From Alphaproteobacteria bacterium (lineage in GTDB: Bacteria > Pseudomonadota > Alphaproteobacteria > Rhizobiales > Beijerinckiaceae), in the NCBI GenBank assembly GCA_016869595.1, contig VGDT01000023.1, positions 1-44,360 on the forward strand: DNA of 44,360 bases, written 5' to 3'. Positions 36,002-44,360 of this stretch are shown one piece after another (position 1 is the stretch's first letter; the number at the start of each line of letters is the position of its first letter). Both the position numbers and the translations under genes were made by a program. The notes under the pieces are model-generated. The model was not told where the DNA came from and searched no databases. It saw only the letters and a program-made list of their open reading frames with translations.

Positions 36002-37297
36002 TCACCCCTGACCGCTGATGCGCTCGATTTCCGCGCCGCAGCCGCGCAATTTCTTCTCTAGCCGCTCGAAACCGCGATCGAGATGATAGACGCGATTGAT
36101 CGTCGTCTCGCCGCGCGCGGCAAGCGCCGCAATGACGAGCGAGACCGAGGCGCGAAGATCTGTCGCCATCACCGGCGCGCCTTCGAGATGATCCGCGCCC
36201 GTCACAATCGCCGTATCGCCTTCGAGCTTGATATGGGCGCCGAGCCGCGCAAGCTCCTGCACATGCATGAAGCGGTTCTCGAAAATCGTCTCGGTGATGC
36301 GGGAGACGCCCTTTGCGCGCGTCATCAGCGCCATGAATTGCGCCTGTAGATCCGTCGGAAAAGCGGGGAACGGCGCGGTCGTGACGTTGACGGGCGAAAT
36401 GCCGGCGCCGTTGCGCGCGATGCGCAGTCCTTCGTTTGTCTCGGTGACGCTGACGCCGGTCTCTTCGATCACATCGAGCGCCGCCTGCAGAAGATCGGCG
36501 CGCGCGCCGGCGAGAAGAACGTCGCCGCCCGTCATCGCCACCGCCATGGCATAAGTGCCGGTTTCGATCCGGTCGGGCATGACGGCGTGTCTTGCGCCAT
36601 AGAGCGAACCGACGCCTTCGATCTCGATCGTCGATTGGCCGGCGCCCTTGATGCGCGCCCCCATTTTCACGAGGCAATCGGCAAGGTCGACAACCTCCGG
36701 TTCCCGCGCGGCGTTGCGCAGCACGGTGGTTCCGCGCGCGAGCGAGGCCGCCATCAGCGCGGTATGGGTGCCGCCGACAGTGACTTTGGGAAAGTCGATC
36801 TCGCCGCCGATAAGACCTTTCTTCGCCGAGGCGACGACGTAACCATTCTCAATGTCGATCTTCGCGCCGAGCTTTTCGAGCGCCATGAGAAGAAGATCGA
36901 CTGGCCGCGTGCCGATGGCGCAGCCGCCGGGCAACGACACGCGCGCCTCGCCCATGCGGGCGAGGAGCGGCGCGAGCACCCAGAAGCTCGCGCGCATGCG
37001 CGAAACCAGTTCATAAGGCGCAGTGGTGTCAACAATCTCCCGCGCGGTGAGATGAACTGTACGGCCCGCGTCGACAGAATCGCCCGCGCGCTTGCCAGCG
37101 ATGGCGTAATCGACGCCATGATTGCCGAGAATGCGCTCGAGAAGCGCCACATCGGCAAGAAGCGGCATGTTCGCGAGCGTCAAAGTCTCGCGCGTCAAGA
37201 GCGACGCGATCATCAGCGGCAAAGCGGCGTTCTTCGCGCCCGAGATGGGGATCACGCCATTGAGCCGGCTTCCGCCGACGATCTTGATCTTGTCCAT
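36002..37297 (-). CDS. murA: UDP-N-acetylglucosamine 1-carboxyvinyltransferase
   Basis: 431 residues. Transfers enolpyruvyl from PEP to UDP-GlcNAc, the first committed step of peptidoglycan synthesis; target of fosfomycin. The N-terminus [29 protein letters not shown] and the active-site loop [15 protein letters not shown] with the PEP-binding cysteine are present, as is [12 protein letters not shown]. The cysteine variant implies fosfomycin sensitivity of the enzyme itself. ATG 37297 overlaps the upstream stop (TGATG); a GTG at 37300 is also possible. It forms an operon with the small gene upstream. Confidence 0.96.
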   Translation of the reverse strand: MDKIKIVGGSRLNGVIPISGAKNAALPLMIASLLTRETLTLANMPLLADVALLERILGNHGVDYAIAGKRAGDSVDAGRTVHLTAREIVDTTAPYELVSRMRASFWVLAPLLARMGEARVSLPGGCAIGTRPVDLLLMALEKLGAKIDIENGYVVASAKKGLIGGEIDFPKVTVGGTHTALMAASLARGTTVLRNAAREPEVVDLADCLVKMGARIKGAGQSTIEIEGVGSLYGARHAVMPDRIETGTYAMAVAMTGGDVLLAGARADLLQAALDVIEETGVSVTETNEGLRIARNGAGISPVNVTTAPFPAFPTDLQAQFMALMTRAKGVSRITETIFENRFMHVQELARLGAHIKLEGDTAIVTGADHLEGAPVMATDLRASVSLVIAALAARGETTINRVYHLDRGFERLEKKLRGCGAEIERISGQG

Positions 37298-37503
37298 CAC
37301 CCCTCGCTGTCAGTTTTTGAATCTCCGCCGCTTTTGGCTGGCGTCTGGCCATTTAGCGCGCGTTCGCGCTGCTTGCGACGGGCGAGATTGGCGCGCAAAG
37401 CGGCGGCAAGCGCGGCCCTCTTTTTCGGCCCGCCCTTAAACTTCCGGTCAAAATCCGCCCCTTTTGGGGCGCCCTTTCGCTGATCGTCGTCGCTGTCGGC
37501 CAT
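37297..37503 (-). CDS. Small charged protein upstream of murA, unknown function
   Basis: 68 residues from ATG 37503 ([11 protein letters not shown]). The sequence is lysine/arginine-rich in its middle ([28 protein letters not shown]), likely one amphipathic basic helix, with acidic ends. No signal peptide or cysteine. The gene overlaps murA by one base, indicating translational coupling. A basic helix of this kind could bind nucleic acid, but there is no motif to support more than that. Confidence 0.7.
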   Translation of the reverse strand: MADSDDDQRKGAPKGADFDRKFKGGPKKRAALAAALRANLARRKQRERALNGQTPAKSGGDSKTDSEG

Positions 37504-37538
37504 ATTTTGCAAAGGTTATTCGTAAAACCCCTTTCCTA

Positions 37539-38570
37539 CTAAGGGCGTCGTCCCAGGGGCGGCAAGCCTGTTTCACATGCTCGCGCCACTGCCGCGCGCC
37601 GCCAGGCGCGTGGGCTCTCGCCTGTCCAGGCGGCGAAAGCGCGCGAAAAATGCGCGGCGTCGGAATAGCCAAGCTCATAGGCGATCTGCGTGATCGGCGT
37701 CGCTCCGTCTCTCAAGCGGGTTCGCGCCTTCGCGAGAACGACGCGGCGGCGAATCACATCGAAGCTGTCGCCCGCCTCAGCGAGCCGGCGTTGCAAGCTG
37801 CGGGCAGAGAACCCCAAGCGGCGGCCGACATGGTCAATCGTAGGACGCCGCTCGAGCAACGCGAGCTCCACGAGGCGCTCGACGCCTGCGGCAAAGTCGG
37901 TCGGCGACGGCATGTCTTCGCCGCGCGTATCCACGGGATCGACGCATGCCGGATTGGCGTTGCTCAAGCGCTCAGCGGGAAATATCAGCGCCGCTTTTTC
38001 TCCCACCGCAATTTCGCAGCCCAGAATGTCTTCAAGGACCGCGCGCGCGAGCGGCCTTTGCGGCAGCGTGACCCGCAACGCGCCGACGCGAAAATGTTTG
38101 AGCGCCGAGATCATATAGCCGAAGGCGAGCAGTTCATTTTTCTGCCGCCCGACCGGAGCGTCGTCCAGAATTTCATATGTCCATATCGCGAGGCGCGGCG
38201 CGCGCCCTTTCGTTTGCGTCAGATCCATATGCGTCATGGACTGCAACATCGATTGAATGCCAAAGTTGCAGCGCTCTATGGCGTTTTCGAGCGTCGGCGC
38301 CGTTCGCACGCGTCTGCCGAAGAATCCGAGGCCTTCGATCCCCGCCTGCATGGAGAGGCGCAGCGGCAGCGCTTCGTCGTCCAATTCGCGCGCCGCGTGC
38401 TCGACGAGCGCGAGTTGGTCTCTCAACAGGATGAGCTGCTCAGGCGCTTCGATCAGGCGCAATGGCAATTCGGCTTTACGGAAGACACGCGCGACCGAGC
38501 CGCCGGCGCGCTCGACCGCTTCCGCAACCGGCCCCATCGAACGCGCCTTAGTGAAGCCGAGAGCGGCCAC
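37539..38570 (-). CDS. AraC-family transcriptional regulator (arabinose-binding-like N-domain)
   Basis: 343 residues from GTG 38570; ATG 38537 is the next choice. The N-terminal ~190 residues resemble the sensory domain of OruR/ArgR-type AraC proteins (VAEAVERAGGSVARVFRKAEL, LGFFGRRVRTAPTLENAIERC). The C-terminal domain has two helix-turn-helices (IDHVGRRLGFSARSLQRRLAEAGDSFDVIRR and ITQIAYELGYSDAAHFSRAFAAWTGESPRAWR). It is divergently transcribed from the 4-TM/unknown/SRPBCC unit 125 bases away, which it probably controls. The effector is unknown. Confidence 0.9.
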   Translation of the reverse strand: MAALGFTKARSMGPVAEAVERAGGSVARVFRKAELPLRLIEAPEQLILLRDQLALVEHAARELDDEALPLRLSMQAGIEGLGFFGRRVRTAPTLENAIERCNFGIQSMLQSMTHMDLTQTKGRAPRLAIWTYEILDDAPVGRQKNELLAFGYMISALKHFRVGALRVTLPQRPLARAVLEDILGCEIAVGEKAALIFPAERLSNANPACVDPVDTRGEDMPSPTDFAAGVERLVELALLERRPTIDHVGRRLGFSARSLQRRLAEAGDSFDVIRRRVVLAKARTRLRDGATPITQIAYELGYSDAAHFSRAFAAWTGESPRAWRRAAVARACETGLPPLGRRP

Positions 38571-38695
38571 GAACCTCCCCTGTTCCAACAGAAAATGCGT
38601 CTCGCGCGAAACTTCCACCGCTGGCGCGAAATGGCAAGTTCTCCGCCCTCCGGCGCCTAATCTCGGCGCGACTGACCTTTGGAAGGAGGCGGGCC

Positions 38696-39091
38696 ATGAT
38701 CGGCTCTCTCGCGCCTCATGCGCAAACATTCCTGCTCGCGCTCGGCGCCTTGACCCTCATTCTTTTCTCGATCCCGATCGCCTTCGCGCCGCTCTTCTGG
38801 GCGCGCCGCGTCGGCTGGCAAATTCCGTTCGAGCGCGATCTCACCATCTATTTCGGCCGCTGTCTCGGCGCCTTCGCGCTCATCTTGAATTTCTTCATGC
38901 TTCGCGCCGCATTGACCGGAGAGGCCTTAACGGCGACATTCGAACTCATGGCGATGGTCTGGGCGACGATGATCGTCGTGCATATCGTCGGCGCGGTCCA
39001 GCGCGTGCAGCCGTTTGTCGAGACGCTGGAGATCGGCTTCTGGATCGCTCTGGCGCTGCTCACCGCGGCCTTTTGGCCCGTTGCGAATTGA
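38696..39091 (+). CDS. Four-helix integral membrane protein, unknown function
   Basis: 131 residues with four predicted membrane helices (about 10-33, 48-69, 77-98, 109-128). The loop after helix 1 is basic (FWARRVGWQIPFERDLT), suggesting it is cytoplasmic. GGAGG lies 7 bases before ATG 38696, a strong ribosome-binding site. First gene of a probable three-gene operon. No family recognised with confidence. Confidence 0.82.
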   Translation: MIGSLAPHAQTFLLALGALTLILFSIPIAFAPLFWARRVGWQIPFERDLTIYFGRCLGAFALILNFFMLRAALTGEALTATFELMAMVWATMIVVHIVGAVQRVQPFVETLEIGFWIALALLTAAFWPVAN

Positions 39092-39120
39092 GGACTCCCC
39101 ACGCAGGAAAGGAATCGCAC

Positions 39121-39645
39121 ATGCCGCACGCGCACGCGCGGACGCCCTTGATCGCCGCAATGACGCTCATCGTCGCGACGCTTGCCGGCGCATGGGCCCA
39201 AACCGCCGCGCCGGCGACGATCGCCGTCCTCGATTTCGACTATGTCGACACCTCCGGCGAGGAAAAAGACCAGAGGGACCAGCATGAAACGCGGCTGCGC
39301 GCATTCGGCGCGGCGCTGCGCCATGACCTTGGCGCCGACGGCGCTTACAGGGTGGTGACGCTCGATTGCGGTCCCGTTCCCTGCTCTGCGGGACGCATGA
39401 CGCCGCAGGCGCTTTTCGAGGCGGCGAAAAAGGCGGGCGCGCGGTTCGTCCTTTACGGCGGCGTGCATAAGATCAGCACGCTCGTGCAATTGGCGCAGGC
39501 GCAAATCGTGGATGTGGAGAAGAATCTCCTGATCGACGACCGCCACCTCACCTTTCGCGGTGACGACGACGAAGCCTGGCGGCGCGCCGAACAATATCTG
39601 GCGCGACAGATTGCGGAAAGCGCGAGAGCGGAGCAAGTGAAATGA
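39121..39645 (+). CDS. Exported protein of unknown function, paralogue of the gene at 43680
   Basis: 174 residues. A signal peptide (RTPLIAAMTLIVATLAGAWAQ) is followed by ATIAVLDFDYVDTSGEE, then a helix-rich part with TLDCGPVPCSAG, a GARFVLYGGVHKISTLVQLAQAQIVDVEKN core and LTFRGDDDEAWRRAEQYL near the end. The same order of motifs (AVFDIELDD, C..C, GADLSFVCFFRKVS, LRGETDESWSRALKFL) occurs in the protein at 43680, so the two are members of one family. The layout recalls nucleotide-free alpha/beta periplasmic domains that sit near outer-membrane lipoproteins, but function is unknown. It overlaps the SRPBCC gene by ATGA. Confidence 0.85.
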   Translation: MPHAHARTPLIAAMTLIVATLAGAWAQTAAPATIAVLDFDYVDTSGEEKDQRDQHETRLRAFGAALRHDLGADGAYRVVTLDCGPVPCSAGRMTPQALFEAAKKAGARFVLYGGVHKISTLVQLAQAQIVDVEKNLLIDDRHLTFRGDDDEAWRRAEQYLARQIAESARAEQVK

Positions 39646-40067
39646 AGGCGACGGTCAATATAACGAAGCGGCTCGACGCCTCCGCCGAGCGGGCTTGGGC
39701 GGCGATTGCCGGAATTGGCGGACTCGATCGCTGGTTTCCGATCATCTCTGACTGCCGCGTCGAAGGCGCTGGCGTTGGCGCGTGGCGCATCATGACATTG
39801 GCGAATGGCGAAGAAATGCGCGACCGCATCATGGAGATCGACGCCGGCGCGCGACGACTGCGCTACGAACGCCCGCATCATCCTTTTCCGGTGAAAGACT
39901 ATGCAGGCGTCGTCGAGATTCACGACGATGGCGAAGCGCACAGCGTCCTGTCCTGGACGGTGCGCTTCGACGTCGACGCCGAGCATCGGGACGAAGTCGT
40001 AGCGCTCATCCACTCAGCGATTTCGGACGGCGTGGACGGATTGAACAAGGAATTGCGAGAGGCGTGA
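39642..40067 (+). CDS. SRPBCC (START-like) domain protein
   Basis: 141 residues. A helix-grip fold with VNITKRLDASAERAWAAIAGIGGLDRWFPIISDCRVEGAGVGAWRIMTL at the N-terminus and the long C-terminal helix (RDEVVALIHSAISDGVDGLNKELREA). Cytoplasmic, ligand unknown. Its start ATG lies in the ATGA overlap with the previous gene, so it is translated from the same message. It ends 4 bases from the convergent ketosynthase gene. Confidence 0.9.
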   Translation: MKATVNITKRLDASAERAWAAIAGIGGLDRWFPIISDCRVEGAGVGAWRIMTLANGEEMRDRIMEIDAGARRLRYERPHHPFPVKDYAGVVEIHDDGEAHSVLSWTVRFDVDAEHRDEVVALIHSAISDGVDGLNKELREA

Positions 40068-40071
40068 CGAA

Positions 40072-41289
40072 TCAAATCGCGCGAACGACAAGCGTCGCGT
40101 TGATGCCCCCGAAGGCGAAGGAGTTCGACAGCGCCACGCGGATCGGCATTTCGCGCGCGACATTAGGAATGGCGTCGACCTCGCATTTGGGGTCTGCTTC
40201 AAGAAAATTGATCGTCGGCGGCGCGACCTGCTCCCCAAGCGCGCTGATGACGATCGAAAGTTCGAGCCCGCCGCTTGCGCCGAGCGCATGGCCATGCACG
40301 GGCTTCGTAGAGGAAACCGGCGGCGGTTTATCGCCAAAGACGGCCCGCATGGCCTGCGATTCGGTGATGTCGTTGGCGTAGGTCGCCGTGCCGTGGGCGT
40401 TGAGATAGTCGATGTCTCCTGGCTCCAGTCCGGCGCTTTCAAGCGCGAGCCGCATGCAGCGCGAAGGGCCTTCGACATCGGCGCGCAGCGGATCGAAAGC
40501 GTCGCTCGTCGTGCCGTAGCCGGCGAGTTCGCAGAGCGGCGTTGCGCCGCGCGCCTGCGCCCTTTCCAGCGTCTCCAGAATAAAGACCGCGGCGCCTTCG
40601 CCGAGAGTCATGCCGTTGCGCTTTTGTGAGAAAGGACGGCAAAGGTCAGGCGTGAGAACGCGCAGCGCTTCCCATGAGCGAATGGCGCCATTGGTCACGC
40701 AGGCTTCGGCGCCGCCGGCGATCGCCCGATCGGCGCGGCCAGCGCGCAGCATCTCGAAGGCTTCGCCGATCGCCTGAGTCGCGGAGGAGCAGGCAGAGGC
40801 GAGCGCGAAAGTCGGCCCCTTCGCGCCATAGCGCATGCCGAGAGTCGTCGGCGCCGCGCTCGGTATGAGGCGCGGCACTGTCAGCGTATCCGGTCGGCCG
40901 TCGAGCTTATATTCCTGATAGGCGTTGTTATCGATGGTCGTGGCGCCGCCGATGCCGGTGCCGATGATGACCGCCGTGCGCGGCCCGCCGACTTGCTTGC
41001 GCTCGAATCCAGCCTGCGCCAACGCCTCGTCGGCGGCGACGATGGAGAACTGAGTAAAGGGATCGCAATACGGAAGCAGTTCGGCTTCGAGATATTTGGC
41101 GGCATCAAAGTCTGGAACCTGCGCCGCGATGCCGATTCGTCCGGTAAAGGGCCGCGGCAATTTCACCGGCCGCACGCAAGAGACGCCGTCGCGCGCCGCG
41201 CGCCACAGCGCCGCCGCGCCGACGCCGGCGGCCGACACCGCGCCCATTCCAGTAATGACGATTCTTCGCGCGGCGCTTTGTTGCGGCAT
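40072..41289 (-). CDS. FabF-type beta-ketoacyl-ACP synthase
   Basis: 405 residues. Condenses acyl groups with malonyl-ACP. The thiolase-fold protein has the catalytic cysteine at ASACSSATQ (Cys167) and two histidines at LNAHGTATYAND (His299) and VHGHALGASG (His334). The C-terminal SNSFAFGGINATLVV loop is present. It stands alone, without an acyl-carrier protein or ketoreductase nearby, so it is probably an accessory synthase for modified lipids rather than the main fabF, which normally sits with acpP. Confidence 0.93.
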   Translation of the reverse strand: MPQQSAARRIVITGMGAVSAAGVGAAALWRAARDGVSCVRPVKLPRPFTGRIGIAAQVPDFDAAKYLEAELLPYCDPFTQFSIVAADEALAQAGFERKQVGGPRTAVIIGTGIGGATTIDNNAYQEYKLDGRPDTLTVPRLIPSAAPTTLGMRYGAKGPTFALASACSSATQAIGEAFEMLRAGRADRAIAGGAEACVTNGAIRSWEALRVLTPDLCRPFSQKRNGMTLGEGAAVFILETLERAQARGATPLCELAGYGTTSDAFDPLRADVEGPSRCMRLALESAGLEPGDIDYLNAHGTATYANDITESQAMRAVFGDKPPPVSSTKPVHGHALGASGGLELSIVISALGEQVAPPTINFLEADPKCEVDAIPNVAREMPIRVALSNSFAFGGINATLVVRAI

Positions 41290-41468
41290 CAGCGTTCAAT
41301 CCCTCGCATATTTTCAATCACGCGGCGCCGCCGCGCCGATTTGAGAACCGTTTCAACGTTTAATGAAGCGCGCGCATCGACGTCAAACCGAGGTCGCGGA
41401 CGCGGGCCGCAATTCGCTCACGAGGCGCATGCAAGGCACTGTCTTTATTGAAGATACTTGGGTCAACT

Positions 41469-42353
41469 CTAATCGAGCAGCTTTTTCAGCTCGGCGCGCA
41501 GACCGCCGGCGACATCGGGCCGCGCGAGGCCGAAAGCGATATTGGCCACGAGAAATCCAAGCTTCGAACCTGTGTCATAGGTGCGTCCGTCAAAACGCAC
41601 GGCATGGAAGGGCCGCGTCTTCGCAAGATCGATCATGGCGTCCGTAAGTTGAATTTCGCCGCCGGCGCCTGTCTCATGTTTGCCGAGCGACGCGAAAATC
41701 TCCGGCTCCAAAATATAGCGCCCCGAAATGATAAAATTGCTGGGCGCCGTTCCCTGCGGCGGCTTCTCCACCATGCCGGTGATTTCGAAAGTCGCGCCGT
41801 AATCCTTGCCGCGCGCCACAATGCCGTATTGATGCGTCTCTTCCGGCTTCACTTCTTCGACGGCAATGATATTGCCGCCATGTTTTTCGTAAGCCGCGAC
41901 CGCCTCTGCAAGGCAGCGCGACGTTTTGCCCTTCGCCGGCAGCGTGATCATATCAGGGAGCAGCACCGCGAAAGGCTCGTCGCCGATGATGTCGCGCGCG
42001 CACCAAACAGCGTGGCCGAGCCCAAGCGGCGCCTGCTGGCGCGTGAAGCTCGTCGCGCCGGCGGCTGGCAGGTCTGACATCAAAGCTTCATATTCCTTCG
42101 ACTTGTTGCGGCGGCGCAGCGTGTCCTCAAGTTCATAGGCCATGTCAAAGTGATCTTCGATGGCGCCCTTGCCTCTCCCCGTGACGAAAACGAAATGTTC
42201 TATTCCGGCCTCACGCGCCTCATCGACGACATGCTGTACGACCGGCCGATCGACGACGGTCAGCATCTCCTTCGGCACGGCCTTGGTGGCCGGAAGGAAG
42301 CGCGTGCCGAGGCCGGCGACGGGGAAAACAGCCTTGCGAATGCGTTTGCTCAT
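41469..42353 (-). CDS. galU: UTP-glucose-1-phosphate uridylyltransferase
   Basis: 294 residues. Makes UDP-glucose from UTP and glucose 1-phosphate. The N-terminal nucleotide-binding motif [35 protein letters not shown] and the later AVLLPDMI and [20 protein letters not shown] are typical of bacterial GalU. It is divergent from galE with a 120-base gap; together they supply UDP-glucose and UDP-galactose for envelope polysaccharide. Confidence 0.95.
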   Translation of the reverse strand: MSKRIRKAVFPVAGLGTRFLPATKAVPKEMLTVVDRPVVQHVVDEAREAGIEHFVFVTGRGKGAIEDHFDMAYELEDTLRRRNKSKEYEALMSDLPAAGATSFTRQQAPLGLGHAVWCARDIIGDEPFAVLLPDMITLPAKGKTSRCLAEAVAAYEKHGGNIIAVEEVKPEETHQYGIVARGKDYGATFEITGMVEKPPQGTAPSNFIISGRYILEPEIFASLGKHETGAGGEIQLTDAMIDLAKTRPFHAVRFDGRTYDTGSKLGFLVANIAFGLARPDVAGGLRAELKKLLD

Positions 42354-42473
42354 GGAAAAGCCTGGTGAGAGTTGAGACGGCGAGGAGGTGATAGCGGCAA
42401 ATCATTGCGGAAGCGACTCGCCGGGGCGTTACAGCGTTAAATTAGGCGGAAGAAACGAGAGGAAGGTTGGGGC

Positions 42474-43460
42474 ATGACAGTTCTAGTGACGGGCGGCGCG
42501 GGCTATATCGGCAGTCATACGGTTCTCGAACTGCTTGACGCCGGCGAACCTCCGCCCGTGGTGCTCGATGATCTTTCGACCGGCTTCCGTTGGTCGGTTC
42601 CAGACGGCGCGCCGCTCGTCGTCGGCGATTTCGGCGATGCAGACCTCGTCACTGGTTTGATCGAACGCTATGCGGTTGATGAAATCATTCACTTCGCCGC
42701 AAAGATTGTCGTTCCCGACTCCGTCGCCGATCCGTTGGGCTATTATCTCAACAATACGGCAAAAGCGCGCACGCTGCTCGCGACGTCGGTCGCGCGCGGG
42801 ATCAAGCGCTTCATCTTTTCTTCCACTGCCGCCGTCTACGGCGATCCGCTGCACAATCCGGTGACCGAGGACGAGCCGCTAAAGCCAGTTTCGCCTTATG
42901 GGCGATCGAAACTCATGGTGGAATGGATGTTGGAGGACACTGCGCGCGCGCACGGACTCTCCTATGTCGCATTGCGCTATTTCAATGTCGCCGGCGCCGA
43001 TCCGAAGGGACGTTCGGGACAATCGACGCCAAACGCGACCCATCTCATCAAGGTCGCCGTGCAGACGGCGCTCGGACTACGCCCAAAACTGCACGTTTTC
43101 GGCGACGATTACCCGACGCCGGACGGCACCTGCGTGCGCGACTATATTCAGGTCACCGATCTTTCGCGCGCCCATCTCGACGCTTTGCGCTATTTGCGCG
43201 AGGGCGGCGCCAATCTCACCGCCAATTGCGGTTATGAGCGCGGCTTTTCCGTTCTCGAAGTCATCGAATCGGTGAAGCGCGTTTCGGGCGTTGATTTCGA
43301 CGTTGAAATTGCGCCGCGTAGGCCGGGCGATCCCGCCGCGATCGTCGCCGCCAATGAGCGAATCCGGGCCCTCGGCTGGACGCCGCAATACGACAACCTC
43401 GACGAGATCGTCCGTCAGGCGCTCGAATGGGAAAAGCGTCTCATTGCGCGCGGCGGCTGA
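42474..43460 (+). CDS. galE: UDP-glucose 4-epimerase
   Basis: 328 residues. Interconverts UDP-glucose and UDP-galactose with bound NAD. The Rossmann start VLVTGGAGYIGSHTVLELLDAG, catalytic SSTAAVYG and YGRSK (Tyr-x3-Lys), and the sugar-binding RYFNVAGADP are all present; C-terminal GWTPQYDNLDEIVRQALEWEK is normal. A GGAAGG-type ribosome-binding site lies just before the ATG. It is paired divergently with galU. Confidence 0.95.
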   Translation: MTVLVTGGAGYIGSHTVLELLDAGEPPPVVLDDLSTGFRWSVPDGAPLVVGDFGDADLVTGLIERYAVDEIIHFAAKIVVPDSVADPLGYYLNNTAKARTLLATSVARGIKRFIFSSTAAVYGDPLHNPVTEDEPLKPVSPYGRSKLMVEWMLEDTARAHGLSYVALRYFNVAGADPKGRSGQSTPNATHLIKVAVQTALGLRPKLHVFGDDYPTPDGTCVRDYIQVTDLSRAHLDALRYLREGGANLTANCGYERGFSVLEVIESVKRVSGVDFDVEIAPRRPGDPAAIVAANERIRALGWTPQYDNLDEIVRQALEWEKRLIARGG

Positions 43461-43515
43461 TTGAGACTGAGGTTGATCCCTTCGCTTGGCCCTGTCATTC
43501 CCGGCAATGTGAGTG

Positions 43516-43593
43516 GTCATTGCGAGCGAAGCGAAGCCATCCAGAATCATGAGCCGGCCTGGATTGCTTCGTCGCTGCGCTCCTCGCAATGAC
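43516..43593. repeat. REP-like inverted repeat with GTCATTGCGAG/CTCGCAATGAC ends
   Basis: Exact inverse-complement ends GTCATTGCGAG (43516-43526) and CTCGCAATGAC (43583-43593) enclose further pairing arms (GCGAAGC...GCTTCG, CCAG...CTGG). A half-element GTCATTCCCGGCAATG precedes it. It lies between galE and the exported protein gene and could form a long hairpin after galE. Confidence 0.8.
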
Positions 43594-43679
43594 GACTGTT
43601 GGGGGGGTTGCGATTACATTTCACAACTCGAAGAGGCGGCGCAGAATCTATAATGTATAAAGCGGAGCCGAGCTTTGCG

Positions 43680-44231
43680 ATGACAAATAAGAAATGCGTC
43701 CTCGTCCTAATATCGGCGCTCATGGCTGGCGCAATCGGGCTTGTCGCGAGCGCTCACGCGCAATCGTCCCCGCCAATGAAACTTGCGGTGTTCGATATTG
43801 AACTCGACGATTTCACCGCCGGAGGACCAATCGCCGGCGAAAGCCCGGAAGAGACCGCGCGCCTTCAAAAAATGACAGCGCTCGCGCGCGAACTTCTAAC
43901 CCAGTCCGGGCTGTTCGAAATCGTCGACGGAAGCGCTTCGACGGATCAGCGAGTGAAAGACCATTGGCTGCGCAAATGCAACGGCTGTGACGCCGATATC
44001 GCCCGCGCGCTTGGCGCTGACTTGTCGTTCGTCTGCTTCTTTCGAAAAGTCAGCGTGATGGAGCAATATCTCGAAATGCGCATTCGCGACGCGCGCACCG
44101 GGCAACTGGCGCATGTTTCGCAAACCGACCTGCGCGGGGAAACCGACGAGTCGTGGAGCCGCGCTTTGAAGTTCCTGATCAGATATCAGCTTGTCGAGCC
44201 GGAGCTCGCGCGCCGGAATTCTGTTCGGCGC
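43680..44231 (+). CDS. Exported protein of unknown function, paralogue of the gene at 39121
   Basis: 183 residues plus a stop at 44232-44234. Signal peptide MTNKKCVLVLISALMAGAIGLVASAHAQ; mature part begins MKLAVFDIELDDFTAGG, then RLQKMTALARELL, KCNGCDADIARALGADLSFVCFFRKVS and LRGETDESWSRALKFLIRYQL. It shares these motifs in the same order with the protein at 39121. The N-terminal frame is open to 43599; ATG 43653 would extend the signal sequence, and 43680 is preferred because it yields a standard signal peptide. The stop codon is inside the CTAA at which an insertion sequence begins. Confidence 0.85.
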
Positions 44232-44234
44232 TAA

Positions 44235-44360
44235 GAGTCCGTTTGAGAATGTCGTTCAATGAGCGATCCTTCGCAAGATGAGGCCGCCCATTGCGACGTG
44301 GATCATGGCTTTTGAGACGTCGATGCGCTTTTCATAGTCTCGCACGAGGCGCCGCCAGCG
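44235..44360 (-). mobile_element. IS5-like insertion sequence, one end only
   Basis: From GAGTCCGTTTGAGAATG (44235 on) the sequence carries the 3' end of a transposase on the minus strand and runs out of the window. The preceding four bases CTAA (44231-44234) fit the YTAR target preference of the IS5 group. The other terminus is outside the window, so the inverted repeat and target duplication cannot be checked here. Confidence 0.8.
44256..44360 (-). CDS. IS5-family transposase, C-terminal fragment
   Basis: 35 codons in frame to the window edge. RWRRLVRDYEKRIDVSKAM followed by IHVAMGGLILRRIAH and a stop is the standard C-terminus of IS5/IS1031-like DDE transposases (RRLVRDYE, with the final DDE glutamate region). 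The start and the two other acidic residues lie beyond the window. Confidence 0.88.
   Translation of the reverse strand, partial: RWRRLVRDYEKRIDVSKAMIHVAMGGLILRRIAH

Noticed and set aside
37464-38660. 398-codon open frame antisense to the AraC regulator
   Set aside because: The minus-strand frame has a complete AraC domain; the plus frame has none.
1-44360. CRISPR array, rRNA, riboswitch or prophage
   Set aside because: No regularly spaced repeats, rRNA segments or recognised riboswitch cores were seen by reading; no phage structural genes.

Overview
The window is a GC-rich chromosomal stretch from an alphaproteobacterium, most likely Hyphomicrobiales (Rhizobiales). Evidence is the alphaproteobacterial order rpoZ-rsh-(...)-pdxJ-lepB-rnc-era-recO-parC, a single bifunctional Rsh, and REP-like palindromes of the kind common in Rhizobiales. 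A methylotrophic lineage such as Methylocystis/Methylosinus is a guess from the overall style of the hypothetical proteins; no methane or methanol oxidation gene is present.

Layout. 1-2.8 kb: tRNA-Arg(ACG), an alpha/beta hydrolase whose translation start region is duplicated just upstream, cysE, and a translationally coupled exported, C-terminally anchored protein of unknown function. 2.8-10 kb: housekeeping block on the minus strand (parC, recO, a DUF1737-type protein, era, rnc, lepB, pdxJ), with acpS missing from its usual place between pdxJ and lepB. 10-12.9 kb: an accessory patch between pdxJ and rsh with an AraC-GyrI regulator bounded by a broken copy of the pdxJ 5' end, an SRPBCC protein, and a minimal mercury-type cassette (merR divergent from merT plus a GDCCVxC cysteine-rich protein, without merP or merA). 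12.9-18.2 kb: rsh, rpoZ, a NYN-domain protein, smpB and dapA.

18.4-34.7 kb: an envelope region. It contains a soluble lytic transglycosylase, a small SH3-like secreted protein, and a plus-strand set made of a giant 1709-residue exported protein with recurrent G-x-Y beta-strand motifs, a thioester alpha-2-macroglobulin (overlapping or coupled), and penicillin-binding protein 1C. The pairing of A2M and PBP1C is the known bacterial defence/repair pair; the giant first gene is the least explained and most interesting protein here. The N-terminus of the PBP1C reading frame is encoded by a REP-like element.

34.9-44.4 kb: an AI-2E-family membrane protein, murA with a small upstream gene, an AraC regulator divergent from a three-gene unit (4-TM protein, exported unknown protein, SRPBCC protein), a FabF-type ketosynthase, galU and galE. 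The window ends with a second member of the exported unknown family and the start of an IS5-like insertion sequence inserted exactly at that gene's stop codon.
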